From Stachybotrys elegans (lineage: Eukaryota > Ascomycota > Sordariomycetes > Hypocreales > Stachybotryaceae): a DNA stretch of 64,000 nt. The stretch lies in assembly GCA_020746835.1 (NCBI GenBank), contig JAGPNK010000003.1, positions 806,001 to 870,000 on the forward strand, read 5' to 3'. Within the stretch, counting starts at the first letter, position 1, and the number at the start of each line of letters is the position of its first letter. The translations under genes were made by a program, and so were the position numbers. The notes beneath the pieces were generated by a model that worked only from the letters and a program-made list of their open reading frames with translations, had not been told where the DNA came from and ran no database searches. Shown piece after piece: positions 22,987 to 33,992 of this stretch.

Positions 22987-23804
22987 ATGGCACCACAGAT
23001 TGTGCTCATCCGCCACGCTCAGGCGCTTCACAACGTATCCAATAAGTCACCATCAGTCCAATGACACTGACCGTACCTAACTAACACTCGCACACGAGAC
23101 TGGTCCATTCATGACCCGGAGCTCTCCGAGGAAGGACTCGAGCAGTGTGTGACTCTGCGCCAGAACCTTCTCGACCGGTTCTCATCGGTGAAGAATGCTG
23201 CCATTGTGGTCAGCCCTATGCGTCGCACTCTCCAGACGGCTTGCCTGTCCCTCGACTGGCTGATAGAGCGCGGTGCCAAGATTGAGGCGAATGCTGATTG
23301 GCAAGGTTTGCAAATTGCCCAATTCTGTAATGAGGCTGTGATTTAACAGTGTCGGTGTGTGTAGAGACCTCGGCAAAACCGTGTGACACGGGATCACCCG
23401 CTGAAGCCATGGCCAAAGAATTCCCTCAGGTCGATTTTAGCTCCCTCGACAAGGTGTGGCCCGACAAGACATCGCCCCAGGGACAGAGGTACGCCTACAC
23501 AAAGCAGGCCATCCTGGGGCGTGGCAGGCTTGGTATCAGTGACCTTGTAAATAGGTCCGAGGACGTCATCTTTGTTGTATCGCACTCCGGGTTCATGCGC
23601 GTCGGTGTCGTGGGCTGGTGGTTCTTCAACAGCGACTACCGCATCTTTACGTTTGCCGAGGGGACCGACGAGCCCCTCAAGAGACTTCACCAGTCGGACG
23701 AGACGATAAAGGGCGGCTTAGGTCTGTCGTGGGATGAGGAGGTTGAGCTGGGGACGGGACTGCCTGACCCGGAAGCCGAGGCTGCCAGTGCGAGTGAGAT
23801 CTAG
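22987..23804 (+). CDS. Histidine phosphatase / phosphoglycerate-mutase-like protein
   Basis: Exons are 22987-23041, 23099-23305 and 23365-23804, giving about 233 residues. The protein opens MAPQIVLIRHAQALHNV: the RHxxxxHN signature with the phospho-accepting histidine near residue 10. Exon 2 has SPMRRTLQTA (second Arg) and exon 3 VVSHSGFMRV (second catalytic His). This is the branch of small fungal phosphatases of the histidine-phosphatase clan; substrate unknown. Splicing of intron 1 needs attention. The only arrangement that keeps the frame begins the intron at ATAAGT (23042) where GTAAGT is expected, and ends at ACGAG (23098). Either the intron uses a rare AT donor, or a G-to-A change has damaged it. 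Intron 2 is standard. Confidence 0.8.
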
Positions 23805-24153
23805 TAGATCTCGTGGGATAGTGATAGGGAGTGTCTAGAGTCGGTGGTGAGGTGAAACTTGAGAATAGAGCCAATTCAATAGACATAGAACTTCATTTTA
23901 CTGTCAAGGCCGAGAAGAAAGCAGGAGACAGTGATGATGGTCGGGGCCTCTAAAATGAGCTTACAGAGCGTCCCTTGGCAGTCAGCATTTAATGCCTATT
24001 TGGGCAAAACCCGAATTCGCAAGGATTCCTGCTGACCATTACTCCTAGTCTCCGGACCAAATGACATATAAAGACGGCCGTCTCCACCGAGTTCACGGAA
24101 TCCCGTGAAGGCCGTGTTAAAGGGGGATTCGGCGCAAACTCTCTTCGTAAATT
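23805..24153. other. Spacer upstream of hybrid regulator
   Basis: About 350 bp with no coding signal; promoter of the next gene and 3' end of the previous one. Confidence 0.45.
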
Positions 24154-25889
24154 ATGCAACAAAACATCCACGCCATGCACGGCAAGGAAGCGCACCGCAA
24201 CGCAGGCTATCGCTGCTCCCTGTGCAATAAAGCCTTCGCGGCGGGTACGTCCACTAACCCTCATGCTGGGAGGAGCATGCTGACCCTGGGGGTAAAGAGT
24301 CGACGTACAAGAGGCACGGGTATTATTGCCGCAGCAAGCTGGGCAGGCCTAGCGTTCCGCGGCAGAAGTCGTGTGCGGCATGTGTCCGCGCGAAAGCGCG
24401 CTGTGCTTGGCTTTGCACGGCGTACTGTGTGCGATGTAATGAGCGCGGGTTAGAGTGTGAGCGTGATGGCGCTCAACAGGTGTGGAATGTGTCTTCGGCT
24501 GAGGCACCGGCCCTGGGGTCTATTGATCTTGCCGCAGATCTTGATTCAGCGTCGGTGTCTCTTGGTCTCCTTGCGGACATCGATTCAGCATCGAGCACTT
24601 CTACGTCACCGCCTGCCGCCTGGACCGCCGTGCATGACCTCTTGCATACACTAACTCTGGGTTCTTCTGAGCGGTTCAGGGACTATGAGGACCCTGTTGT
24701 TCAAGGCTGCCCATATCTCGTGGAAATGATACAGCCAACTACCTCGGTTGCCTTCGCGCCCAGAACCGGGGCGGGAAATGCGCAGGTCCTCTCATCCATA
24801 CTGATACGGATACTACAGTCGTACCCGCTTATGCTCCTGAGAAGAGAGACGTTTCCACCATTCGTGAGCCCCTTGCTGTATTCGTGGGCAGAAACGGGAC
24901 AAACTCCTCCACAGCATGTTAGTGAGCCAGTCTTGACGGCCTTCATTGTCATACTAATCCGGTCGGACAGCCCTTGGTCAATTGCGTGAGTCTGGTGCAC
25001 ATGTTCAAAGCAGAAGCAGAACCGAACAAGATGTTTGTGTGGTCAGTCATCAAACTTGAGCAAGAGAGAATTCTCTTGGAGGTCAGATGTCCTGATGCAG
25101 GTCTCGATGCGCCACTAACGTGCTGCTAGCACCCAAGTTGGGACCGCTGGGGAATGCTGTCTTCTATACAGGCGCTGGTTGTCTACTGTTTACTACGCCT
25201 ATCTGACCAATCGGGACGCAAAGAGCTTGATGGGCCTCTTCTATTGACACTCAATGTGAGCCAGTGACATGCGTATCACCATTTCTCCCCTCTAACATCA
25301 TAAAGGTCGTCTCTAGGGCCCTTGCTGCATCTCTTGGGGATAACCACACTGCAAACTTTTCCAACGATGTCAAGTTGGCGTGGCAGGACTGGGTCTTTAA
25401 CGAATCCCTACGACGGTGAGGAGGCTCATCTAAACTATCGCCGTGGATACTGACGCTGCACAGCACGCTGCTCGTGATGCGCATTCTCGACATGGTAGTC
25501 GACATTTCTGAGGGACTCGCATGTAACCCTGTGCCCGGTTTCGCCATCATGCCTCTTCCGAGCAACGCGACAGTTTGGGGGGCCCAGAGCCTCGAACTGT
25601 GGCAGGCTGAGTTCAGCGTGTGCTACGAGGAGCGCATAATATATGGCCTCTCAGAGACAGGGCAGCTGACGAAGCTCCAACAAACCCCGACGGGGGTGCA
25701 AACTAGTATTGCCAAGTGGGAGGATTGGAATGCTGCTGCTGGTGAACTAGCTTCCATTGTGATGATTGCAGGGACTTTGTTGGAGAGTAAGAACTCGTTT
25801 CCTTGTGTTGGAGACTCTGAATCATCTCAAACTATGTATACTTAGCACTGTACGTAATCCTATGCCAAGAGGTTGTCCTTTGGACTTAG
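24154..25889 (+). CDS. Hybrid C2HC zinc finger + Zn2Cys6 transcription factor
   Basis: Seven exons (24154-24244, 24298-24917, 24971-25081, 25130-25255, 25306-25415, 25464-25786, 25846-25889) give 474 residues. A classical finger of the C2HC kind (C21, C24, H38, C42; YRCSLCNKAF...STYKRHGYYC) is followed at once by a binuclear cluster (C57, C60, C67, C75, C78, C85; SCAACVRAKARC...CVRC). An extra Cys is at 71. The middle part (HPLVNCVSLVHMF, FVWSVIKLEQERILLE, HPSWDRWGMLSSIQALVVY) matches the long alpha-helical region of regulators in fungal accessory and secondary-metabolite loci. The order finger plus binuclear cluster is a known fungal architecture. It precedes a short-chain dehydrogenase on the same strand, which could be a target. 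The start could also be the ATG at 24175. Confidence 0.82.
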
Positions 25890-26236
25890 AGAAACGGAGT
25901 TCACGAAATTTCAGGGCCAATACACTATTTGCTGGTTTCCTCTTTCTTTACGCGGATTTCCGTGAAGAGTGTCCCATAACCGGGTCTAGCATCCTTGCAT
26001 GCACCTCCAACAGGAACTTCCGGAGTTGTTGAACGGTTTAGACAGGTGAAAAGACCATGGCCAGCCATGCTCCGCATGTTACGTATGCTGCTTAGAAATG
26101 GGAGCTTCGAATCACTTGACACTTATGGGAGGAAAGACATATAAACGGCCATTTATGCCTTGGGTCTTCGCAAATTCACCCATCAGCACCATCCCCATTA
26201 CCATTCCAGTCACATAACCGATTCTGAAAAGCCAAA
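25890..26236. other. Spacer upstream of short-chain dehydrogenase
   Basis: About 350 bp, promoter of the dehydrogenase; nothing else recognised. Confidence 0.45.
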
Positions 26237-27146
26237 ATGTCCCCAGATTCTCTCTCTCTTGCTGGCAAAGTCGCTCTGGTGACTGGCTCAGGAAGAGAAA
26301 ACGGCATTGGCGCTGCCATTGCTCGGGCCTTGGCGCGAAACGGTGCACATGTTGCCATCCACTACGTCTCCCAAGAGTCGAAAGTAAGGGCAGAGAAGGT
26401 GGCAGAGAGCCTCGCCAAGGACTATGGAACGAAGACTGTCGTCGTTCAAGGGGCCGTCCAGGATCCTGGTGCGGCCCGGCGAATGGTCAAAGAGACGCTG
26501 ACAGCGTTCTCTGCTCCTCATCTTGACATTCTCGGTAAGTCCTTGCCCTCTTGCTGTACAGTATGAACTGACGCGTCTAAAGTCAATAATGCTGCTGCGG
26601 GCTATCCAAAGTCTTTGAGTGAAGTTACGCCCGAGCAGATTCAGCATGAGTTTAGCGTCATTGCTTTCGGCACGATTTACATGATCCAGGCTGCCCTCGA
26701 AGTTGGCGGCATGCCGGTTGGCGGTCGCATCATCAACATCGGTTCGACTGCCACCAAGCAAGGTCCCTACGGTGCTCCCGTCTATGTCGCTGCAAAGGCG
26801 GCCCAGGACTGCATAGCGGTGGCTTGGGCCGGCGAGGTAAAACACCCCGATCCTTCAACTCCCCTCAGCTGCTGACCGTGAAAAGCTTGGGCGTAACCGC
26901 GGAATTACCATCAACACGCTCGCGCCGGGTTTGGTCCCGACAGACATGTCCAAGCCTCTGCTCGAAACCTCCGAAGGTGTCCCTTCAGGCGCTCAAGCAG
27001 CCATTGTTGCTGCGACGCGTGCTGCTGCACGTCTCGGGACTCCTGAAGATCTGGCTGACGCGGTGCTTTTGCTGGTTTCCGAAAAGAGTCGCTGGATCAC
27101 GGCTGAATGGATCTCTGTTAGCGGCGGGCTGACCCCGACAATGTGA
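26237..27146 (+). CDS. Short-chain dehydrogenase/reductase
   Basis: Exons 26237-26534, 26583-26836 and 26886-27146 give 270 residues, the classical SDR size. The cofactor loop is VALVTGSGRENGIGAAIA; the extra residues in the Gly-rich turn are of the 'TGxxxxxGIG' form. NNAAAG follows, then the catalytic Ser in IINIGSTATKQ and the YxxxK pair in VYVAAKAA. The end, WISVSGGLTP, is the usual 'xxVSGG' closure. It probably uses NADP(H); the substrate cannot be read from sequence. The first exon begins MSPDSLSLAGKVALVTG with a short N-terminus and no targeting signal, so a cytosolic enzyme is likely. Confidence 0.93.
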
Positions 27147-27529
27147 AGAGACATCTCCAGAAAGATATGCTCTACTTCGCCAGCATTACCAATCGGCGGT
27201 GGGTGGCTGTTCAACAATAGGACGCATCCTATCATAAATTACCTTGAGATTGTATCTATTTGACCAAGAGTATTACCCATTGAAGTCACAGGTTGGGTCC
27301 ATTGTCCCTAACATCAGCTCAGCCTCACTTCGTAGATTGCTCTTGTTGGCTGGGCTCCTACACAAAAGCGGGGTTGACTGCAATATGCATATTGATTTAG
27401 GCAGCAAGTCGTCGCCTGAATACTTGGAGATCAATTGAGCTCGGTGTTTTTCGGAAACTTTGACTTCCATATATTCAGCCATCACTGTCTAGCTGATTTC
27501 ACGTACGCATCTTCTACATACTACACGTC
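27147..27529. other. Spacer upstream of HET gene
   Basis: About 380 bp, AT-rich, no coding signal; promoter of the HET gene. Confidence 0.45.
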
Positions 27530-29263
27530 ATGTGGCTTCTTGACACAACCTCCTATGAACTCAAGGCATTCCTCAATCTTGAGGAGATACCAGGATACGC
27601 CATCTTGTCACACACTTGGGGTGATGAAGAAGTCTCATTTCAAGACATTAAACGGCTCAGCCATGCCCGCACCAAGAAAGGCTTCAGGAAAATCGAATAC
27701 TGCTGCCAACAAGCTCTGAGGGAGGGACTATCATGGGCTTGGGTCGACACATGCTGCATCGATAAAACATCAAGCGCAGAGCTGTCAGAAGCCATCAACT
27801 CCATGTTCTCTTGGTACTCGAGCTCAGCAACGTGTTATGCGTTTCTAGAGGACGTGAATACCGTGGAAGATATGTTGTCCCAATCGAAAACACCCCGGTG
27901 GTTCACCAGAGGCTGGACATTGCAGGAGCTCATCGCCCCTCTGCGCGTTGAGTTCTACACAGCAGATTGGCAGTTTCTTGGCACACTCTCAGAACACAAG
28001 ACCTTCATTGTGGGTCTAACTGGGATTACAGAAGGCATATTGGATAAGAGTCTCGGTCTTGACGACGTTTCAGTTGCAACCCGTATGTCGTGGGCATCCA
28101 GAAGAAGGACGGCACGAAAAGAAGACGAGGCATACTGCCTTCTTGGTATCTTCGGTATCAACATGCCCCTCATTTACGGCGAGGGGGAGAAAGCATTTCG
28201 GCGACTTCTGAATGAAATCATAACGAATACCGAGGATCAGACCGTCTTCCTCTGGGGCGTTCAGAAGCTCTTGAAAGACGGAAATGCGCCTGCTAGCTGT
28301 CGATTCAAACGAGCATGTATTGCCAGATCACCGAGCGATTATGAAGGCAGCATTCACTTTCGCCCTTTTCGTTCTGACTTTGATCCGGATATTAAACTCG
28401 CATCAGGACAGCGTGGTATGAGAATCACCGCAAAAGCCATGGCTCTCAAGACATTCTTCATGCACACATCCAATGAAACGGCAATTCCGTTATATGGGTC
28501 GGGTGCCATGGCCATGAGCCTCTGCTGTTCGATCGACTCTAATCAGCAAAGTCAGAGCCCTGAATCAGATGCAGCTGATGAAGTAGTGGCAATCATCATA
28601 CGTCCCAGGAACCCCCTTACTGCCATTGGGGCAGATTGGTTAATATGCGGCCATTACTACATCCCCGTGCCTAGAAAGGAAGTCGAGGCATGGTCGATGT
28701 TAACTTGCTATTTCCACGATGTCTATCATGCCGTTGATATACCTATGAAGAGATCCGCAATCTGGAAAACACCCAGACTTGGCTACTTGGAACAGGGTAC
28801 GGATACATTCACTCCGATAGTCTTTTCTTCTAGCCAGTTTTCCCTCTTTAACGCCCAATATTCCGACATGCGCCTCTTGAGTGTCGCTGGTTGGGGCACA
28901 GTTCTGGACAGCTCAGATATAAACCCTTGGGTTTTGATTATGTTCGGATATAGCTCTCGGGTTTCGGGTGTGTTCTGCGATGTCTGGGTTGTTCCAGAGC
29001 GTATAAAGCAAAAGCTTCTCCGGCGGGGTGAAGCCGACCGTTCAAGACGAGCAATCCGAAATGACGCCCTATTTCAGACCAGACAGGGGATTTTATGTTC
29101 AACAGGCAACAATATGAAGTGGGGAAAGCGTCAAGGTAGAGCTGGTCTTTGTGTCAGTGATGAGGGTCAACTCGATGACGCGCATACGTTGACAGCAGCA
29201 GTATCAGCCGAGCTGAGTTTGTTCCTTTATATTAGGAAGTCGCCCAGGCGGGTCAGTCTCTGA
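27530..29263 (+). CDS. HET-domain (vegetative incompatibility) protein
   Basis: A single-exon gene of 577 residues. The protein starts MWLLDTTSYELKAFLN and shows the HET core: YAILSHTWGDEEVSFQDI, YCCQQALREGLSWAWVDTCCIDKTSSAELSEAINSMF (in part) and RGWTLQELIAPLRVEFY. Next is the HET-associated segment MSWASRRRTARKEDEAYCLLGIFGINMPLIYGEGEKAF (in part). This is the HET-E/HET-D-type arrangement, but no NACHT or WD repeats follow; the C-terminal 300 residues are a unique region. The domain in known members triggers cell death on heterokaryon formation. The gene appears intact. A relic fragment (29370-29455) lies just downstream. Confidence 0.93.
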   Translation: MWLLDTTSYELKAFLNLEEIPGYAILSHTWGDEEVSFQDIKRLSHARTKKGFRKIEYCCQQALREGLSWAWVDTCCIDKTSSAELSEAINSMFSWYSSSATCYAFLEDVNTVEDMLSQSKTPRWFTRGWTLQELIAPLRVEFYTADWQFLGTLSEHKTFIVGLTGITEGILDKSLGLDDVSVATRMSWASRRRTARKEDEAYCLLGIFGINMPLIYGEGEKAFRRLLNEIITNTEDQTVFLWGVQKLLKDGNAPASCRFKRACIARSPSDYEGSIHFRPFRSDFDPDIKLASGQRGMRITAKAMALKTFFMHTSNETAIPLYGSGAMAMSLCCSIDSNQQSQSPESDAADEVVAIIIRPRNPLTAIGADWLICGHYYIPVPRKEVEAWSMLTCYFHDVYHAVDIPMKRSAIWKTPRLGYLEQGTDTFTPIVFSSSQFSLFNAQYSDMRLLSVAGWGTVLDSSDINPWVLIMFGYSSRVSGVFCDVWVVPERIKQKLLRRGEADRSRRAIRNDALFQTRQGILCSTGNNMKWGKRQGRAGLCVSDEGQLDDAHTLTAAVSAELSLFLYIRKSPRRVSL

Positions 29264-29723
29264 CATGCCCCAGACCATATAAATAATATCATGCTTCAGA
29301 TTGACGATGATATGGCTAGGTTCGCTACCGAGGCTGGGCTGATAGGATCTATGTAGAATTTCATGCCTCTGCACCCAAAATGGGCTATGGACCTGGGACT
29401 TCGAGGAGGCCCCCTCTGACAAAGACGACATCAAAGCAATAGATGACACCCGGTAAGAATAATAATAAATGTTCTTTGAAATAAATACTAAAAGAGAACT
29501 GACAGAAAGCTGCGGGAATTCTGCTTCTGTGCCCAAAGGGATAGATATCGGCAGCATGACGCCCCTCTAGCAGTCCCCTCTACCAGCATGTTGAGACTCC
29601 CATACACTCTGTGAGCTTTCCCTCTGTCTGCAATTCGTAAATCATCAAAGAGAAGCAGCGTATACCTCAGCCGTTGAATTAGAATATGCCTTCATCTTTT
29701 GACAGAGGGAATCCAACCCCGCC
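29264..29723. other. Spacer with a relic coding fragment
   Basis: Between the HET stop and the F-box gene stop. At about 29370-29455 the + strand reads DFEEAPSDKDDIKAIDDT followed by a stop; it is a diverged copy of the fragment at 3261-3358. No upstream reading frame is kept, so it is debris. The rest shows nothing recognisable. Confidence 0.5.
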
Positions 29724-32700
29724 TTATTTGTCGGATTCAAATAGTGGTCCTGCGCTGGAAGGTCCGAAATGCAAAGGTTCATAATCCTGTATCCATAGCC
29801 CAACGCAGCCGCGTGATTTGGGCGGCTGTTTTTTCGCTTTCCAATTGCCACCCTCGAACGGCGTAGTCCCTTCGAATGACTTCTTTTCCGTGCCCAGGTA
29901 GAAAGAATCGCCGCTGCACTGCGCTATCAATCCCTCCGCTCGGGCCGGCAGTGTCACTCTACGACCAGAGGTAAACTCAATCTGTAAAAATGTTAGAATT
30001 GTGGCCGTTTTCTTTCTTTCTTCTTTTTTTTATGTTTCATCATATAGAAGCCTGCTGTACAACTGGAGCTGACTAGCAGGAGGCTTGAGACGTTTTTGAG
30101 GGTGGGCTGGATGATACTCACAACCAAGATCATCTTATACTCATCGTCGAGTCCACCCGGGGCGGACTCGAGACAGAATACTTCAGAACGTCCAAAGTAC
30201 GCGATCTCCTCATCTCCAATATTGACGGAGTCTATGGTCATCCGTGGGGTCATCTCGCAGCGTCCAACAGCCCGCTCCATGCCGTCCATATACCGAAAAC
30301 GCATCCCGACCAGCTCGTAACGATTGAAATGGAACTCATCTTGTGGATCATTGATTTGGCAAGAGAATGCATCTATGGCCGCGAGCCTGCTCGTTACGCC
30401 AGTCTTGGGATTTGTCTCCTCCCAAAAGAACTTGGCAATGTCGTGAACATCTCGGCTGTAGTCGAGTTTATCATAGGGATATTTAAACCTTCGGAGCCCA
30501 ACAGGCAGGATTTCAATCCCCGTACGTGCCGGATTGGGAGCCCGAAGCACCTGAATAAAGTCCCATTGGTGGTTAAAGTTCCACAAAAGTCCGGTCTAGG
30601 TGCACATGAGCGGATATGAACGAGAGAATGCAACGTGGAAAGCAAACACAAAGTTTTGGACTCACGATGGTTTCATAGGGCGAATCCAGGTACGGAATCC
30701 AACGCAGATATGCTTCGTTGACGATTTTAATCCTCTTCGCCCGGCCTTGCGAGGTGACGAGTCGTATTCCCATAATTCTGCCACGGCTGTCGCTCCCGTC
30801 GCCTGGTACCAGGCTGTGAGGCCATGCTTCGTAGTATGCAATGGAAATCCCTATGAGTTTCTCTGACTTCTGAAGTTGAATGAAGCCATCCTTGATGGGC
30901 TCAATCCACTGGCCAAGTACCAGGGTCTGGTCCGAGTTCCAGAATCTGATGAGCATGCCGGTAATGTTGTCTCGGGAGCGGCAGTGGCCTGGGCGGCCTT
31001 GCGAGAAATGCATGGAGCGGACCTGGCCAATATTGGCGCCCAAAGCAAATGATACTGCATAGTAATCGTGGACATGCCAAGAAAGATCAAGATGCTCGCC
31101 TGTAATGACAACTGTATTCTCATCATCCATGGGCACAGCCTCCAACTCATCGCGCATGTGCTGGGCATCCAGGCTTTTGACATGGCCATCGAAACTCTGC
31201 GAAGATATCGTTAATTCGTTTCAAGCGGCAAGAAACAAAGCGCGGGGGTATAGTTACCTCCATCTGAGCAAATAGTCTAGTCATGGCCCGCCCTGGAACA
31301 CCGACGCTGGATGCATAGCCATCAAACGACTTGACTTTACGGCTAGCCTTGAGAGGAGATCTCAAGGCCATATTTGTCTCAATCTATTCCCATTGCTTTT
31401 CTTAGTGTTTGAGTTTAAAAAGAGAAGAACTTTCATGGGGTCGAACCTCAAAGCAGGGACTTTTCTGAGTGGCGCCCAAATCCGGAGCACGGCTTGTCAT
31501 ATAGTAGATTCGCACGATGCGCTCACCTGCCGCACCGCGAATGACAAGAGACGGTTCAGTGGCCGCTGTGCTTGACGGTTTGTTCTCGAACACCCCGCGG
31601 GAACCGAAGGACAGCTCGGTGCCGTCATCGTAAAAGAACGACATGCCTTGCAGGAGACCTCTGGCATTCAAGTATGGCGTGACTCGGTTAAGGAGAGAGA
31701 GGCGCTCTCCTCGCGCTCCTCCAAAATTCACATCGAAGCATTGCTTCGATACTCCCTTCTCGCGGGAGCTTTCGAGATAGGTTTCTTCAAGCATATGGCT
31801 AGGTAACTCTGAGTCTTGCGGAACATCTGGGGACCAAATGCGTGCTAGAGTTGACCCAGAGTCTCGGTTGTTCTCCTCGTGGGACATGAGGGTTCCGATG
31901 GAGACGCATTTGCAGGCCTAACACTAGTTTTAGTGAAACAGTCCAAAAGATATTGACAAAAAGGAATCCCAGAGGAGCGTCTTACGTCGAATAGCAAGTC
32001 CAGTCCTCTGATCTTTCCACCGGTGAGGATGGCAACGCCCAGACCGTCACCTTGTACCATGTTTGTGGTTCCTAGACGTTGCCACTCCCCTCTCTGGTCA
32101 ATTTCCCCGGAGGCCTCTTCCAAGAAGAACTCTATGCCGACAATTCCCATAGATGAGCAGATGGCTCTAACTTGGGTAACATCATGCCCTGTCTGCAGGG
32201 AAAATGACAGCTCTCTCGCCGGTAAGACAATTCCTGCCTGTGAAATTGTGACAGTGGCTGTTGGCGTGGAGGAGACAGCACGGATGCCACACATCAACAC
32301 TTGGCCATTTAAAGGAAGGAAGGAGACGAATATTTCGACATTCTTGGGGTTTTCAGTGGTGTGTGGTATGATGTCGTGGTCCCAAGAGAAACGAGAGCTC
32401 ACAGACGGGCATCCGGACCCTGGCTGGTGACTGACTCTCACTGTCATACCCACCTCAAGAGCTGCCAGCTTATCTGCACCTGCGCTATTCTGCTGGCTGG
32501 GGGTCTCTTTCGTCTGCATAGCCTCCAGGGTGCTGTAAACGGGATGGAGACTATTCCATATCCGATGCCGATTGTAGAGGGAGTCATGGCTCCGCGGATG
32601 GGCTAAAAAGTTCTGGACCTGATCGTACAAGAGGCGCCAGTCTCTAGAGGCGAGGGCCGGAAGATTGCCAGCGACGTAGAACCCCATCTCGAATTCACGC

Positions 32701-33604
32701 CTGAACCGGCTTTGCCAGAAAGCATTTGGAAGAACCTCTGGCACTGAGACTGTGGCTACGGCCGGTGAAGCCAACCTTAGGTTGCAGATGTCGGGAGACG
32801 GCAGCTCTGAAAGTATCGCGACGATAATTTCGGAGGGGAACTTTGTCAAAGTGTCTTGGTCGTTGGAGAAATTGAAGGGCTGTGTGAACCTTGCCAAAGT
32901 TGGACGTAGGGGCGGTGAAGCCATCTCCAGAGTGTCAAAGGACTGCTTGAGAGGGTCTGCATAAATATATTCCCACTCAGGTTCATCGATAGTCCCACGG
33001 TATGGAGTAAGAGGCCCATGCTGTTGATTATACCTTTCACCGGAATCATTGTCGTTTCTCCCTGCACCTTCCTGGTCGTGGTTTGGACCTAAGAATCGGT
33101 GGTAGTCCCCAGTAGTACACACCAGAACATCATAGAGACGCGCCGCAAGCTTTGCTGGGTCTTGTAGGGCTATGCCAGGCAGAACCCGCGCTTGAAGGAG
33201 GATCCAGCAGTTTTCATGGACACCAAAGGTGGGCGGCGTGAGCAGTGCGGACTGGAGAGTGAATGGAGGGCTGAGGCGGCGACGTTGCAATGTGGCGCCT
33301 GGGTCACGGTAGGATACGTTGGCATCATCGTCGACACGCATCTCGTTGTTGGACAGGAAGCCTAGGCCGGATATCTTGGCCTCGTTTTGGGACGGGCCAA
33401 GATATACTTTGTTAAACAGTTCATGTCAGCATTTTGGTGGATTGACCACGAGAGCGGGATTTGGTAGGACTTGCAGACACGGACACGGCCCTTCCATCCC
33501 AGCGGCCTGTGAGGATGGGAAGCATCGGTAATAACAACACCGCACAAGGAGCAATGGTTACCATATTTCCATCTTCTTGCCACGTTCGCCGCCACGTTCG
33601 CCAT
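29724..33604 (-). CDS. Large multi-exon F-box protein
   Basis: I read one gene of about 1100 residues. Exon 1 runs 33604 to about 33530, exon 2 about 33417-31986, and exon 3 31918-31447. Then come 31347-31258, 31196-30666, 30595-30122 and 29981-29724. The N-terminus has a CxxC pair (NHCSLCGVVIT) and a conserved SGLGFLSNNE segment, then GVHENCWILLQA. An F-box follows (LTKFPSEIIVAILSELPSPDICNLRLAS) with AFWQSRF and WRLLYDQVQ after it. The C-terminal half is beta-rich (TGMLIRFWNSDQTLVLGQW). F-box proteins recruit substrates to SCF ubiquitin ligases; the target is unknown. The join at 31447/31347 uses a weak donor (GAG|GTTCGA); if it is wrong the locus would be two genes. The exon 1/2 border is approximate. 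Confidence 0.6.
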
Positions 33605-33992
33605 GATTGATCTCTGCTTGGTGTGTAGGAAGGCGGTTGATGGATGACGTCTTTGACGGCTGGCTTATGGAGGAGGAAAAAATCAACCCCACGGTTGATC
33701 TGACAGGGCAGAGTAACAATGGCTGCCTAGGTCGCCAAGAAACAGGGCTGACGGGTGTTTCAGAAGAGACCACAGGCACCAGCCTTTTCGGCGGCACGGC
33801 TTTGCAATGTCGTATCGCGAATTGAGCACTCCATACAGTCAAGGCCAACCTGAGATGGGATGCCGCTATATATATATATATATATATATTCAACACTATA
33901 TATTACTGACAACATCACATTTCCCGTGGATCTGGCCAGGACAGCTTCATACATGGCTTCTGTACACAGTGCAATTTTGGTTGGGCTGAGTC
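33605..33992. other. Spacer with a (TA)n tract
   Basis: Between the F-box start and the decayed monooxygenase. It contains an AT dinucleotide run at about 33867-33889. The left part should be the F-box promoter. Confidence 0.5.
33867..33889. repeat. (TA)n microsatellite
   Basis: About eleven TA units in a row, with ATTCAACACTATATATTA just after. A simple dinucleotide repeat, likely to vary in length between isolates. Confidence 0.9.
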
